A stretch of DNA of 64,000 nt from Acetobacteraceae bacterium (GTDB lineage Bacteria; Pseudomonadota; Alphaproteobacteria; Acetobacterales; Acetobacteraceae), in the NCBI GenBank assembly GCA_004843165.1, contig CP039459.1, forward strand, positions 623,501 through 687,500. Direction: 5' to 3'. A program made the position numbers and the translations under genes. Positions 26,950 to 36,975 of this stretch are shown here, piece after piece; position 1 is the first letter of the stretch, and each line of letters opens with the position of its first letter. The notes under the pieces are model-generated. The model searched no databases. It saw nothing but the letters and a program-made list of their open reading frames with translations, and was not told the origin of the DNA.

Positions 26950-27282
26950 TTAGCCCTCAATATGTTCTTTAATCAAAGCAGAAAGCTGTGACTGCCCCAA
27001 AGCACCGACCTGACGGGCAACAACTTCACCCTTTTTAAACAAAAGAATCGTTGGGATACTGCGAACAGCATATTTTGTCGGTGTTTCCAGCTCGTTCTCA
27101 ATATTAACTTTAGCAACAAGCAATTTACCGGAAAATTCTTTGGCAATTTCTTCCAAAACAGGGGAAAGCATTTTGCAAGGACCGCACCATTCTGCCCAGA
27201 AATCAACCAAAACCGGCAGATCTGATTTTAAAACAGCCTTATCAAAAGCCGCATCTGAAACATTAAGAATATTCCCGCTCAT
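26950..27282 (-). CDS. trxA: Thioredoxin
   Basis: A 110-residue thioredoxin, general cytoplasmic disulfide reductase. Active site WAEWCGPCKMLSP (about residues 29-41), cis-Pro region AVRSIPTILLFKKGE and C-terminal Gly motif VGALGQSQL. GAGGAGAA lies before ATG. The gene ends about 60 bases upstream of the rnd start on the same strand. Confidence 0.97.
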   Translation of the reverse strand: MSGNILNVSDAAFDKAVLKSDLPVLVDFWAEWCGPCKMLSPVLEEIAKEFSGKLLVAKVNIENELETPTKYAVRSIPTILLFKKGEVVARQVGALGQSQLSALIKEHIEG

Positions 27283-27641
27283 TTTCTTTTCTCCTCGTTT
27301 GGACTTTTTACATTTTGCGTTAATCTTTTCCTAACGCACGACAGTAAAAGAGACCAAGTCATTCTTTTACAAAGCTCCATTTTATTCCCCAAAAGGAAAC
27401 CAAACCAGCCTTTTTCTTGAAAAATTTCTTTTTTATTTCTCCAGCTGATTTTTTGAACAGCTCTTTAAAAAACCTTTTGAAAAATCCTTCAAAGGACAAT
27501 GGCAATGGATTTTACATTTTGCTGAGATGACAGGAAATTCTAAAATAGGCGCCTTATAATCCGGGGAAAGGGTTTTTCGTGCCTTGCGCTTTCGCTATCA
27601 TGGAGACCTCATCCTCAAATTATTTACGCCTTCCATCACAG
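27283..27641. other. Non-coding stretch
   Basis: AT-rich spacer between the 333-residue exported-protein gene and trxA on the same strand. One minus-strand frame encodes a cysteine-rich stretch (KCKIHCHCP) but has no start codon, so I do not call it. No clear terminator seen. Confidence 0.5.
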
Positions 27642-28643
27642 CTAATTTCCCAATTTGTTTGTCAGAAGCTCAAAGGCCAGAACCCGATTACATGGCGGAA
27701 CGTGACCAACATAACCGCCGCTCGCATTCGAAACAGTTCCACTTTTAGCGTCAAAAAAGCCAATTATCTTCCCGTCAACTGAGACTGGGCCTCCAGCGTC
27801 TACTCGTCCCAAATACCCTTTTGACGTCGAAATATTCCCACTTGAATCTATGCGCCCGGCAAATCCCTGCTGATTGGAAATATTCCCATTGGCACCAACA
27901 TGGCCGGCAAAACCTTGTGCATTCGAAATATTCCCGCTTGAATCCATTGAGCCTACATAACCTTGAGCGCTGGAAACATTCCCTGAATACTTAACATCAT
28001 TATGATCACAAGAAGCGCCCGAAGAGGTGGACGGAATATTGTAGCCGGGCTGTGTTTCAGCAACAAAAGCTCTCCGTTTAGCGCCTATATAATTTAAATC
28101 CTCTTGCGAATAGGTCGCCATTTTCTTTAAAACCGCCGCAGGTACCGTTCCAACTAATTTAACTTTTTGGCTGTCCGTATCATCTAACTGCCAAAGTTCC
28201 TTTTTATCTTTATTACTATAAATACCAAAACCCGTACTGTTAACATTTTTAAGAGCATCAACTGTAGCAAAACCATCAATCCTGCTACCATTCTCTATAT
28301 CCGAATACCCAAATTGAGAAATCTGCGGCACCATTTTTGCAATATAGGGGCTGACGGGCTTTTTTAATGTCAACTTCCAATTAGCATAAAGCTTTGTTGG
28401 ATATGAAAGTGTCCCCACCTGATATTCTCTGGCCTCTTTATCAAAACAGGTCAAAGAATGGTCCAAATTTAAACGGCAAAAGGCTACGGGTCTATTTTGC
28501 TTATCAAATCCCACCAAAGCAGAAGGAAGATTTTCATAGAAGGGAAAAGGATACGGCGCCGACATTCCAAGAGATGGCACAAAACCAGCACTCAGAAGGA
28601 ATAATGTTAATCTTCTGGACTTCCTGACTTCTTTAAATTTCAT
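27642..28643 (-). CDS. Exported protein with short Gly-Asn-Ile-Ser tandem repeats (333 aa)
   Basis: A signal peptide of about 28 residues (LTLFLLSAGFVPSLGMSA) precedes a unique region (residues about 30-210). Then four to five repeats of about 17 residues follow (about 218-305), each of the pattern SGNISxxQGFAGxxDS. They alternate G-N-I-S turns with F/Y-x-G strands, as in a small beta-solenoid. The C-terminus has a Cys (PPCNRVLAFELL). The start overlaps the addA stop by 11 bases, so it is co-transcribed with addB-addA although no DNA-repair role is visible. Confidence 0.7.
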   Translation of the reverse strand: MKFKEVRKSRRLTLFLLSAGFVPSLGMSAPYPFPFYENLPSALVGFDKQNRPVAFCRLNLDHSLTCFDKEAREYQVGTLSYPTKLYANWKLTLKKPVSPYIAKMVPQISQFGYSDIENGSRIDGFATVDALKNVNSTGFGIYSNKDKKELWQLDDTDSQKVKLVGTVPAAVLKKMATYSQEDLNYIGAKRRAFVAETQPGYNIPSTSSGASCDHNDVKYSGNVSSAQGYVGSMDSSGNISNAQGFAGHVGANGNISNQQGFAGRIDSSGNISTSKGYLGRVDAGGPVSVDGKIIGFFDAKSGTVSNASGGYVGHVPPCNRVLAFELLTNKLGN

Positions 28644-31600
28644 TCTTTTTCTTCTTTTCCTGATCCGTTTTCCACTGCTCTAAAACCGCTTTTAAGAAAT
28701 TTTCGGAAAAGACTGTTTCCTCTAGGCTCTCCGTCCAGATCAGATAGGCTTTTAACGGCAGGTCAGGATAGATTTCCTTCAATAGCCCGGCGTAAAGCGC
28801 TAATTGGAGCTGATAGGCTTTCGATTTTTCGCCAAAAAATTTCTTGCCTGTTTTATAATCGGCAAGGAAAATCCCCTCTTTCGTAAGATTAAGACGATCC
28901 ACAATCCCGTTTACGACCTGTCCAGAGGCCACGCCGGTTAAGGGCTGTTCCGCACGGCTGCCTTTTTCAAAAAGCTTTGCAAGACTAGGTTTTTCAAGCA
29001 AATCCGTCATTTTTTGCGCAATTTCTTCCCTGTCTGCATCGTCCCATGTCTTCGCATTCTGATCCAGCCAATTCAGCGCAATAAAAAACCGCTCTTCGGG
29101 GGCAATATCGGGCAAGAACTCCAGCAAGTGATGGATAATTTTTCCACGCTGTGCTGCCTGCTGTTTACGGGATTTTGGCGTAATCCGCACCTCGTCAAGT
29201 GGCGAACTGACAGCAGGTAAATCCTCCAATGCGCCGTCTTCGGACTGGCTGGGGCGCAAAGGCCGTGCCAAACGATCCTCTTTTTCTGGCGCAATTGCCT
29301 GCCAGTTCCGATCTTTTCCAACCCATTCCGGTAAAGATTCAACAGAATGCCCTATGCTTGTGTCCTCTTTCGTTAATCTTTCTGGCTTTTCGACATTTGC
29401 CTCAAAGATAAAACTTGGAAATTCTTCAGCATTTTTAGGTAAATTCAGACCCGATAAAGTCTCTTTGAACGTAAATCCTTCCCGCTTTTTTAACTGGAAA
29501 AGCGTTTTTTCGCACGCCTCCACCCATTTTGGCTGGCTAAATCTTTGCTGTGCATTACAGCAACCGGCGACAATCAGCGCATCAGCAGGCCGTGTTACGG
29601 CCACATATAAAAGGCGGTTTTCCTCCTGCTCAAGTGCCATTTGACGCTCTGTTTTTTCTGGCTCGCAAATTTCAGGCAAATCCTCTCCCCAATGGTCGAT
29701 TGGGAGACATTTCTTTTGCTCTCCCTCTATGCTTTCCAGCCAATAGAAACCGTCTGCCTCCTTTGTTTTTCCCTTTTTACACAGCACAATCACTAAGGGT
29801 GCTTGCAAACCTTTCGCCCCATGCACGGTCATAAAACGTACGGCATTTTCCCCCTCGGCAGGCTGGCGCTTAATCTCGGATTCATTTTGCTGCATCCAAG
29901 CGACAAAGCCCTGAAAAGACGGAATATGAAGAGTTTCATATTCCAATGCCGCCTCTAAAAAACGATCCAAAGGCTCTAAAGCCTCCTGTCCGAAACGAGC
30001 AAACATGCCGGCTCGGCCACCAAAAGTACCTAATGCCTGCGAAAGAATTTGATACGGACTGTCATAATCCAATCGGTTTAAAAGATTACTGAAAATCTCA
30101 TATGCTTTGCGCCAATCTGCCCTTTCCTCAAAACGATCCTGCAAATTTTTCCAAAGTGGCGGAAAAGATTTAGATTTTTCTGCCCCAAATTCTTTTGGCC
30201 CAAGGCGCAAATCCATCAAAGAGGGATCATCCAATCCCCCTAAAGGCGATGTTAAAAAACAGGCAAAAGAGAAATCATCACTTGGGAGCAATAATGCCTC
30301 GCACAAGGCCATCATATCTTTAGCCTGCGGCGTTTCCATCAAGCGTCCGCCGATACAATTGACGATCGGAATATTTTCTTTTTTAAGCGCACGCATCAGG
30401 GTTGGCGGCAGGTCTGAACGGTTTCTTACCAGAAATAACACATCTTTCGGCTTTAAGGCCGGCTGTTGCGTCCCCTCAAAATGGGCTTGCAACATAGAAC
30501 AGAGGCGCTGCACCAGCAACGAAGCAGAAGTGGGCTGATGGCTGATAAAATCCTCCTCCTCTTCGCTCTCTTCCTGATCTTGATTAAGGACTTGAATAGC
30601 CGGCCAGACTTCGACTTTTCCCCATTGCGCTTTACGGGCGGAAAGATGTTCAGGAAAATCCTCACCATCCTCCCGTACACCCTCGCCCATCTCCCCTTTA
30701 AAAAGTTCATTCACAAAGGTTAAAACAGGTTTTGTCGTGCGGAAGGAAGTGATGAGCGGAAAACCACCATCCCATGAAAAACCCGCCGCCTGAATTTTAT
30801 TGGCGTAACGCTGACGTGATTTTAAAAATTCCTCTGGTTTAGCCCCTTGGAAGCCAAAAATAGATTGTTTAACATCCCCCACAGCAAAAATCGTTCTATT
30901 TTTAGACCTCACCTGTTCAGAGGAGGTAAAAAAATCCGATGTCAGCACATCGACAATTTTCCACTGAATAGAAGAATTATCCTGCACCTCATCGAGCAAC
31001 AGATGATCAATGCCGCCATCTAATTTATAACGTACCCAATCCATCGAGAGATCGTCCAAAAGCGCTTTGGTTTGGGCGATCAGATCATCATAATCCAACT
31101 GGCCTGTAAAATTTTTGCGCTCTTTTAAGCGCTTAACTCCTTGAAGCCCTAAGGAGAGAAAGGCCGCTCCAAAATGCGCCAGATGGACATTTTGCCTCTT
31201 TCGCTGAATGTTTAAAAGACGCTCAACCTCTTCTTTTAAAAGCGTTTCAAGTTCCGGGGCTGCCGCTTTTTCCGCCTTCACAAGAAAACGGCTGTTTAAC
31301 GTCCCCTTTGTCGTGATGAATTTTCCCCATATCTCAGGCAATCGCTGATCGGGAGAGGTGAGAAGCCATTCCAGCAATTCGGCTTTTTCAGGTTTAATCG
31401 TTATAATTTTGCGAAACCCTGCAACCAAAGCCGCTTCTTTGGGCGGTGTTACCCATTCTCGCTCCCAATTTTCATCCTCTTCTGAAAGATCGAGTGCTTG
31501 AAAATAAAGCGCTTTAAGATTTTCAAAGTTCGTCTTTTGCGTCTTATCATCCTCGAAACAGCGAAGCTGCTCCTGCGCTCTTGAGAGATCGCCTACCAGT

Positions 31601-32244
31601 CCCATAATCGTTTTCGCATTAGGGGTGCTTTGTCCCTCGAAATTCCGCTGCGGTGAGAGAATTTCAATGGATTTTCGATGATCTGGGAAAGCGCCCTCTA
31701 TGGCTTGCGTCAGGATGTGATTTTTTTCTTGATCGTCAATGATGGAAAAATTCGGATCAATTTTTGCCTCGGCTGGAAAGCGCCGCAAGATGGATTCACA
31801 GAAGGCATGAATGGTTTCAATCCGCACCCCGACAGGGCTTTCTAAGACTTTCCGCAAAAGATCCCGTGCCCCTTGGCGGATTTTCACATTCTCGGCATCC
31901 GGTACCTCCAGCGCCTTCAACTCTTTAAGCAATTCCGTATCCGAAAGGCTGAACCATTCGGCTAATTTTGCCCTGAGACGATTTTGCATTTCCGCTGCGG
32001 CAGCCTTGGTAAAAGTCAGGCAAAGAATATTCGCCGGATCGGCACCGGGGAGAAGAAGCTCTTCCTCACCGGAATCTTCCTCACTTCGGCGAACAGTAAC
32101 TCTCGGTAGCATCAAACGCAAAAGACGGTCGATCAGGAGCTTTGTTTTGCCTGACCCTGCGGAGGCACCAACAAAGACAGAGCTTGTCGGATTAGAGGCT
32201 CTCGCTTGGGCTTCTGTTGCCCTTTGAATAATAGAATCCAGCAT
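28633..32244 (-). CDS. addA: Double-strand break repair helicase AddA
   Basis: AddA is the UvrD-like helicase and nuclease subunit of AddAB, which resects breaks for RecA recombination. About 1203 residues. Walker A is FVGASAGSGKTKLLIDRLL near the N-terminus. The DExx box is HLLLDEVQDNSSIQWK. GDVKQSIFGFQGAKPEEF and FMTVHGAKGLQAPLVIVL are helicase motifs IV-VI regions, with ENRLLYVAVTRPADALIV. The C-terminal RecB-type nuclease has GIVDRLNL and FLADYKTGKKF. The ATG shares a base with the addB stop (TAATG); an in-frame ATG five codons earlier (32259) is the alternative start. Confidence 0.95.
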   Translation of the reverse strand: MLDSIIQRATEAQARASNPTSSVFVGASAGSGKTKLLIDRLLRLMLPRVTVRRSEEDSGEEELLLPGADPANILCLTFTKAAAAEMQNRLRAKLAEWFSLSDTELLKELKALEVPDAENVKIRQGARDLLRKVLESPVGVRIETIHAFCESILRRFPAEAKIDPNFSIIDDQEKNHILTQAIEGAFPDHRKSIEILSPQRNFEGQSTPNAKTIMGLVGDLSRAQEQLRCFEDDKTQKTNFENLKALYFQALDLSEEDENWEREWVTPPKEAALVAGFRKIITIKPEKAELLEWLLTSPDQRLPEIWGKFITTKGTLNSRFLVKAEKAAAPELETLLKEEVERLLNIQRKRQNVHLAHFGAAFLSLGLQGVKRLKERKNFTGQLDYDDLIAQTKALLDDLSMDWVRYKLDGGIDHLLLDEVQDNSSIQWKIVDVLTSDFFTSSEQVRSKNRTIFAVGDVKQSIFGFQGAKPEEFLKSRQRYANKIQAAGFSWDGGFPLITSFRTTKPVLTFVNELFKGEMGEGVREDGEDFPEHLSARKAQWGKVEVWPAIQVLNQDQEESEEEEDFISHQPTSASLLVQRLCSMLQAHFEGTQQPALKPKDVLFLVRNRSDLPPTLMRALKKENIPIVNCIGGRLMETPQAKDMMALCEALLLPSDDFSFACFLTSPLGGLDDPSLMDLRLGPKEFGAEKSKSFPPLWKNLQDRFEERADWRKAYEIFSNLLNRLDYDSPYQILSQALGTFGGRAGMFARFGQEALEPLDRFLEAALEYETLHIPSFQGFVAWMQQNESEIKRQPAEGENAVRFMTVHGAKGLQAPLVIVLCKKGKTKEADGFYWLESIEGEQKKCLPIDHWGEDLPEICEPEKTERQMALEQEENRLLYVAVTRPADALIVAGCCNAQQRFSQPKWVEACEKTLFQLKKREGFTFKETLSGLNLPKNAEEFPSFIFEANVEKPERLTKEDTSIGHSVESLPEWVGKDRNWQAIAPEKEDRLARPLRPSQSEDGALEDLPAVSSPLDEVRITPKSRKQQAAQRGKIIHHLLEFLPDIAPEERFFIALNWLDQNAKTWDDADREEIAQKMTDLLEKPSLAKLFEKGSRAEQPLTGVASGQVVNGIVDRLNLTKEGIFLADYKTGKKFFGEKSKAYQLQLALYAGLLKEIYPDLPLKAYLIWTESLEETVFSENFLKAVLEQWKTDQEKKKKNEI

Positions 32245-35200
32245 TACATCCCCCGCCATTCAACCATCCGTGCCAGCTGTGCATAAGGACTATCCAGCGT
32301 CCCATTCCCTGCCTCATAGGCTTTTTCCGGATTTTCATACGCGACAATCAGTTGATAAAGATTATCAAGAATATGATTCATCTGCTTCCGAATATTTGCC
32401 TGCTGTTCAGGACCCGGCTTGCGCATTGCCCCGGAAAGCAACGTCCTAAAATTCTCTTTTTGTTTACTGCTGCCTTTTAACTGCCAGTAAATCAAATCCT
32501 CAATTTCAAATGATTCCATCTGATCAAAACCCCCTGAACGCAAGACAGCGCCCTCAAGTAAAAGCTGAGGATATTCTCCTTTTTCTACCGCACTTAAGCG
32601 CGGCAAAGTGCCTGTTTTATAATCATAAATGACCGCCCTTTCGCCATGTTCCGTTTTGAGAATATCCACACGGTCAGCACGGCCTGTCAGCTCGAAAGAC
32701 GGGTCTTGAAATTGATAAGAGAGACTTTGCTCTAAAAAGATTTTTTTAGGAACGGATGTTTTTTCTCTTTCCCAAATAATGGCAGCGATTGCCTTTAACC
32801 TCGGATGCCACCAATTTTTAATACTCTGGCGATAAGGAGCGTCTGCCAATGCTTCGAAAAAGACAGTTTCAATCTGTGCCAGATTGCCCTTTTGGGGCAA
32901 TTTCCGTTCAAAAATCGTCTCCAGCGCCTTATGGATCAGAATACCGAAATCCTTATAATCCATATTTTCCGCCAGCCCTGCCAAGGGGGATAATTCTAAA
33001 ATCTTATTCGCATAAATCGCATAGGGGAAATTCTGTAAAATAGCGACCGATGTCACCCCTAACTTCCGAGGGCGAAAGGCGATCGGCGGTTTCGGGAAAG
33101 GCTGTTCTGCACCTTTAACATGCAATGCTATATCAAGATTTTTTGCCCATGTAAGGGATTTAAAACTGGGGAAATCTTTCCCCTTTCCCATCAAAGCCTT
33201 GGCCCGAATGAGCCACGGCGCTGCAATATTTGGGCGCTCTGCATCTCGCATAGAGCGAGAGAAAATCACCTCTCCCGTACCGCAAGCAAAAGCCTGAAAA
33301 TCCTGTGCAAAGGCCCCAAGGCGGCGCTCCGGCAAGAACAGGCCGCCTGATTTACGCATCATCCGCCCCATCCAAGGGCCACAATTTGCCAATGGCGGCC
33401 AGATTCCCTCATTCAGTCCCCCTAAAATCACCCGATCAAAAGATAAAAGTCTGGCCTCCAAAATCCCAAGAATAAAAACTCTGGGATGCGAAACTTCTTC
33501 ACCGTCAAGGTAATTCCGCAAACCTGTAATCGAAATGCCCTGCATCGTTTCGCTTAGGAAATCGGCAAATCCTTCCAACGGCTGAGGCGGCAAAGGATTT
33601 TCCTTAAACGCAACAAGAAGCTCACTCAAATGTTCGGCGAGTTTCTGACCATCTTCGCCACGCCAGAGGCGGGATTCAGGTTCTGGTATCTCTTGCGTTA
33701 CTTCCGGCAAAGCGAGTTTTTCAGCGCTGGCAATCGCTGCCCGCAACAAATCAAGCGCCTCAAATTCCTGATATTTCTGCCCCATCATAGGTACAAACAC
33801 CTCAAAAGCGCTCTCTAAACGATCAAGCAACGCCATTAATTCATGTTGTTTGCCAACCGTAAGCCCTTCTGACTCCAAAGATTCAAGTTTTTGGCGCAGG
33901 CCTGTAATACCGCCATTAATGGGCGCACCTCTAAGAATTTCACGCTCGAGACAGCGGATTAAAGGCCGTGCATTGTCCCTTCCCAATCCGAAAGAGGCCC
34001 TTGGATGTTTTAACAGCGCAAGCAAAGACACCGCCGAGAAATTTTCACTTGCCGCCGCAATAACAAGACGTAAAAAAACAGCAGACGGCGTGCCTGCTAA
34101 AGCCGCCCCGGCACTATCATCGGCATTGATCCCAAAACGCTTTAATTCTGCACTCACCCGAATGGCAAGCGAGCGATCAGGTGTCACCAAGGCCGCTGTT
34201 TTCGCTGGCTTCGAAATACCATCTCGTAAAGCCAACGCAATCGCTCTGGCTTCCTGCTGGGTATCCTCTGCTTCAATCCGCCATGTATTATCTGGCACAT
34301 TCAGCGGCATTGGCTGACCATTTTCAATCTGCATCGCCATTTTGGGCGAAAAGGCTTCTCGCCAAAAAATTTCACGTTGAGAGGTCGGCGCTTTTGAAAA
34401 AGAAAGATCTGTTCCGTCTATTTTCGACAGTGCAAAATCCCAATTCTGAAAATCTGCCCGTGCCTTTCCCATTCGCTCCAAAAGGTCTTTAAAAATAAAT
34501 TGCGGATGTGATTGCGGCAGAATTTCCCAAACTGAATCAGGAATCTCTAAATCAATGCCCCGTAAAATCACACGCCCTTTAGGCAGGGCGGCCACTTTGG
34601 AAAGTATATTTGCCACGCCGGAAGAGCCATCAACAAATCCCACAGCCCAAACATTCCCCAAGGGCGGTTTTTCTTCAAATGATTGCGCAAGGATATTGAG
34701 TCTTTCCACCTCTCTGGCAACCGGATTGAGAAAAGAATCCCTTGTCAAAATTTCGGGGAGCGCCTGACTGACAATCGCTAAGAATTTCAGAATTTTTTCC
34801 CAATGCGCCGAGAGGTCCTGACTTTCCGCCTGTGCCTTTTCGATCGCCTCGCTTAACGAAATCTCTGCCCGATCCGCCTCATCGATCAATTCACCGAGAC
34901 TTGAAGCCAATCCCCATAAGATTTTTGCGGAGCTTAAGAGTTCTGTCTCTTCGGAGACCTCTTGGAATTTTTTTACCAAAGACATTAACAGCGCCGTTCG
35001 GTGTAGTTTTGAAATGGCCGGTGGTAACTTCAGAAGTTTTTCGATCGCTTCAAAATTCGCAGAACGCTCCATATCGCCAATAACAGCTATGCGGGGCAAT
35101 AAAAGCGCTTTGCCATCCAAAACACGTAAAAAAGCCTCGCTCAGATGCCGTGCCGCCCGGCGCCCCGGCACGAGAATCATTCCCTCGTCAAAGGCAAACT

Positions 35201-35294
35201 TCTCTAAAGATTGCTTCTCTTTTCCGGCTTCCAGCCATGCTTTGGCAATGGTTTCAAAAAAAGACACACGAAGTGGAAGGGCATGAAGGGACAT
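32244..35294 (-). CDS. addB: Double-strand break repair protein AddB
   Basis: The partner subunit of AddA, 1016 residues. The helicase-like part lacks a canonical Walker A; VPGRRAARHLSEAFLRVL stands where it is expected, as in alphaproteobacterial AddB. FDRVILGGLNEGIWPPLAN is a conserved AddB motif. The C-terminal nuclease domain shows ELTGRADRVDILKT and AVIYDYKTGTLPRLS, followed by QLLLEGAVL. I see no four-cysteine iron-sulfur set as in Bacillus AddB. First gene of the addB-addA-exported protein operon. Confidence 0.93.
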   Translation of the reverse strand: MSLHALPLRVSFFETIAKAWLEAGKEKQSLEKFAFDEGMILVPGRRAARHLSEAFLRVLDGKALLLPRIAVIGDMERSANFEAIEKLLKLPPAISKLHRTALLMSLVKKFQEVSEETELLSSAKILWGLASSLGELIDEADRAEISLSEAIEKAQAESQDLSAHWEKILKFLAIVSQALPEILTRDSFLNPVAREVERLNILAQSFEEKPPLGNVWAVGFVDGSSGVANILSKVAALPKGRVILRGIDLEIPDSVWEILPQSHPQFIFKDLLERMGKARADFQNWDFALSKIDGTDLSFSKAPTSQREIFWREAFSPKMAMQIENGQPMPLNVPDNTWRIEAEDTQQEARAIALALRDGISKPAKTAALVTPDRSLAIRVSAELKRFGINADDSAGAALAGTPSAVFLRLVIAAASENFSAVSLLALLKHPRASFGLGRDNARPLIRCLEREILRGAPINGGITGLRQKLESLESEGLTVGKQHELMALLDRLESAFEVFVPMMGQKYQEFEALDLLRAAIASAEKLALPEVTQEIPEPESRLWRGEDGQKLAEHLSELLVAFKENPLPPQPLEGFADFLSETMQGISITGLRNYLDGEEVSHPRVFILGILEARLLSFDRVILGGLNEGIWPPLANCGPWMGRMMRKSGGLFLPERRLGAFAQDFQAFACGTGEVIFSRSMRDAERPNIAAPWLIRAKALMGKGKDFPSFKSLTWAKNLDIALHVKGAEQPFPKPPIAFRPRKLGVTSVAILQNFPYAIYANKILELSPLAGLAENMDYKDFGILIHKALETIFERKLPQKGNLAQIETVFFEALADAPYRQSIKNWWHPRLKAIAAIIWEREKTSVPKKIFLEQSLSYQFQDPSFELTGRADRVDILKTEHGERAVIYDYKTGTLPRLSAVEKGEYPQLLLEGAVLRSGGFDQMESFEIEDLIYWQLKGSSKQKENFRTLLSGAMRKPGPEQQANIRKQMNHILDNLYQLIVAYENPEKAYEAGNGTLDSPYAQLARMVEWRGM

Positions 35295-35311
35295 ATTTTT
35301 TTCCTAAAAAC

Positions 35312-36319
35312 TCAGAATGTGCCTATTTTACAGGCTGCGCTCCCCTGAGAGCAGGCTGAAAATTCTTTAAGCTCTTCTACCGGCACACTGCCAATCTGTC
35401 TTTGATCTTTAAGATTGGTAATATCTAAAACCCTGCCATCCGGAAGAATTTGAACCGTCCGGCGATTATCAAGTGTATTCACCAACCCCTCAATTTTCAA
35501 TTTTGGCTGATCGTTACCAATCGCAGAGGCACCATATCCCTTAAGAGCTTCCAAAGCAGGATCGTCTGGCGTGGCCATTTTCCCCAAATAGGTTCCGTTT
35601 AAAATAACGGTTCCATCACTCGTGAGATAGCTCGGTGTCACAATGCCTCTTTTATAGGCATCTTCCGCCTCTGTGGTTTGCGCCCCATCCTGATGTTTGG
35701 CATGAATGGCTTTTTTTGCCGCTTTGAGCATGATTTTTTCCTGCTCCATTTGCTTCTTTTTAGAAAGGCAGGCCTGAAAATTATTGGGCTGTATACGTGT
35801 TTCTACTTTATGCGTCTTCGGATTATTTATAATCACAGCATAGCCTGTTCCCGGCTTAAATTCACAGGGTTTTGCAATTTCAATCGTTTGCTGAATCTGC
35901 GGATTATTCGGGTCTTGATAAACAATAATCAAAGAATCCGGATGCAGTTCCGGCGGCTCGATGATCGCTCCCAAATAATGCCCCAAATAACCACATAAAA
36001 GTGCTCCGCCAATCCCTGCACCAACACCTGCGCCCTCTCCCGCAAAAATACCAGCGGCAACACCGGCGGCAACACCGCAAATCGCAGCGCCTGAAATTGT
36101 GCCGACTGTTTCAGAACGCCGATGATTTTCCGCATTGCTCACTTGCGCCTTAGCCGGCATGAGATGAAGGATCGTAACGACCCGTCCGCTGCTACTTTGA
36201 TTTAAATTCCCTGCATCAAAATTCGTTGGCTTTAAATTCTCAACGGGCGTGACACACCCTGCCAAAATGCCAAGAGAAAGCAGAGCAATAGCAGATGACC
36301 GAAATGGTTTTTTAAACAT
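35312..36319 (-). CDS. Lipoprotein with glycine-zipper-like segment (335 aa)
   Basis: Signal peptide with lipobox GILAGC (Cys about residue 22). A Gly/Ala-rich segment at about 72-115 (SGAAICGVAAGVAAGIFAGE) resembles glycine-zipper 2TM modules of outer-membrane lipoproteins. A beta-rich domain with SLIIVYQDPNNPQIQQTIEI follows. A C-terminal module has GTVILNGTYLGK and RTVQILPDGRVLDI. It lies 17 bases upstream of addB on the same strand. Family not recognised with certainty. Confidence 0.7.
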   Translation of the reverse strand: MFKKPFRSSAIALLSLGILAGCVTPVENLKPTNFDAGNLNQSSSGRVVTILHLMPAKAQVSNAENHRRSETVGTISGAAICGVAAGVAAGIFAGEGAGVGAGIGGALLCGYLGHYLGAIIEPPELHPDSLIIVYQDPNNPQIQQTIEIAKPCEFKPGTGYAVIINNPKTHKVETRIQPNNFQACLSKKKQMEQEKIMLKAAKKAIHAKHQDGAQTTEAEDAYKRGIVTPSYLTSDGTVILNGTYLGKMATPDDPALEALKGYGASAIGNDQPKLKIEGLVNTLDNRRTVQILPDGRVLDITNLKDQRQIGSVPVEELKEFSACSQGSAACKIGTF

Positions 36320-36330
36320 AAAACTCTAAT

Positions 36331-36861
36331 TTAAGATGAATGGGACAAAGGCTGCTTTAAAATTGTTTCCTTCAAGGAGGAAAGCTTCCTCATAAAATTT
36401 TTCTCCCCATCCCAACGCAAAAGACGTGGCGCTTCTTCTGACAAACCTTCGTTTAAGGAAAGAAAAAGATGGACCGCATTGCTTGGAAGATATTCCCCTG
36501 CATGTTCTGGCCATTCGACCAGCATAATCCCCTCCTCGGCCGCATCCCAATCCAGCTCCTCTAGGCTGGAACCATCTTCCAAACGCCAAAGATCATAATG
36601 AAAAAGTTCGGCATTTGTACCGTAATTTTGTACCAAGGCAAAGCTAGGGCTAGGCACTTCCATTTCGCTATCTTGGCAGTAAGCTCGAATAAAAGCTCTT
36701 GCAAAAGTGCTTTTCCCCACCCCCATCTCTCCATGAAGGGCAAAACAAGTCCCCAATACAGCATCTTGTGCTAATAAAGCGGCGAAATCCTCCAATTCTT
36801 TTTGGGAGCGAAACTGAATCTCCGAGGATAATATGGGGGAATTTAAGTGCGTATCCATCAT
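36331..36861 (-). CDS. tsaE: tRNA threonylcarbamoyladenosine biosynthesis ATPase TsaE
   Basis: TsaE is the ATPase that cycles the TsaB-TsaD complex in making t6A37 of ANN-decoding tRNAs. 176 residues. Walker A LHGEMGVGKSTFARAFI (about 43-59), switch region VPSPSFALVQNY, HYDLWRLEDGSSLEELDWD and Walker B-like GIMLVEWPEHAGEYLP. The N-terminal 15 residues are extra. TsaB, TsaC and TsaD are not in this window. Ends 12 bases before the downstream lipoprotein start. Confidence 0.93.
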   Translation of the reverse strand: MMDTHLNSPILSSEIQFRSQKELEDFAALLAQDAVLGTCFALHGEMGVGKSTFARAFIRAYCQDSEMEVPSPSFALVQNYGTNAELFHYDLWRLEDGSSLEELDWDAAEEGIMLVEWPEHAGEYLPSNAVHLFLSLNEGLSEEAPRLLRWDGEKNFMRKLSSLKETILKQPLSHSS

Positions 36862-36975
36862 TTTACTTGCATGATTATTCTAGACGTTTAATTTTTAGCC
36901 TTATTTATCCTTATGTCCTATAGGGATATATAATCTTTCTTTCACTCTTTTATCATTATCTTAGAAAACGTCCTC

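Noticed and set aside
27420-27600. Cysteine-rich minus-strand frame (KCKIHCHCP) between trxA and the repeat protein
   Set aside because: It is preceded by a stop without any start codon and shows no ribosome site, so there is no support for translation.
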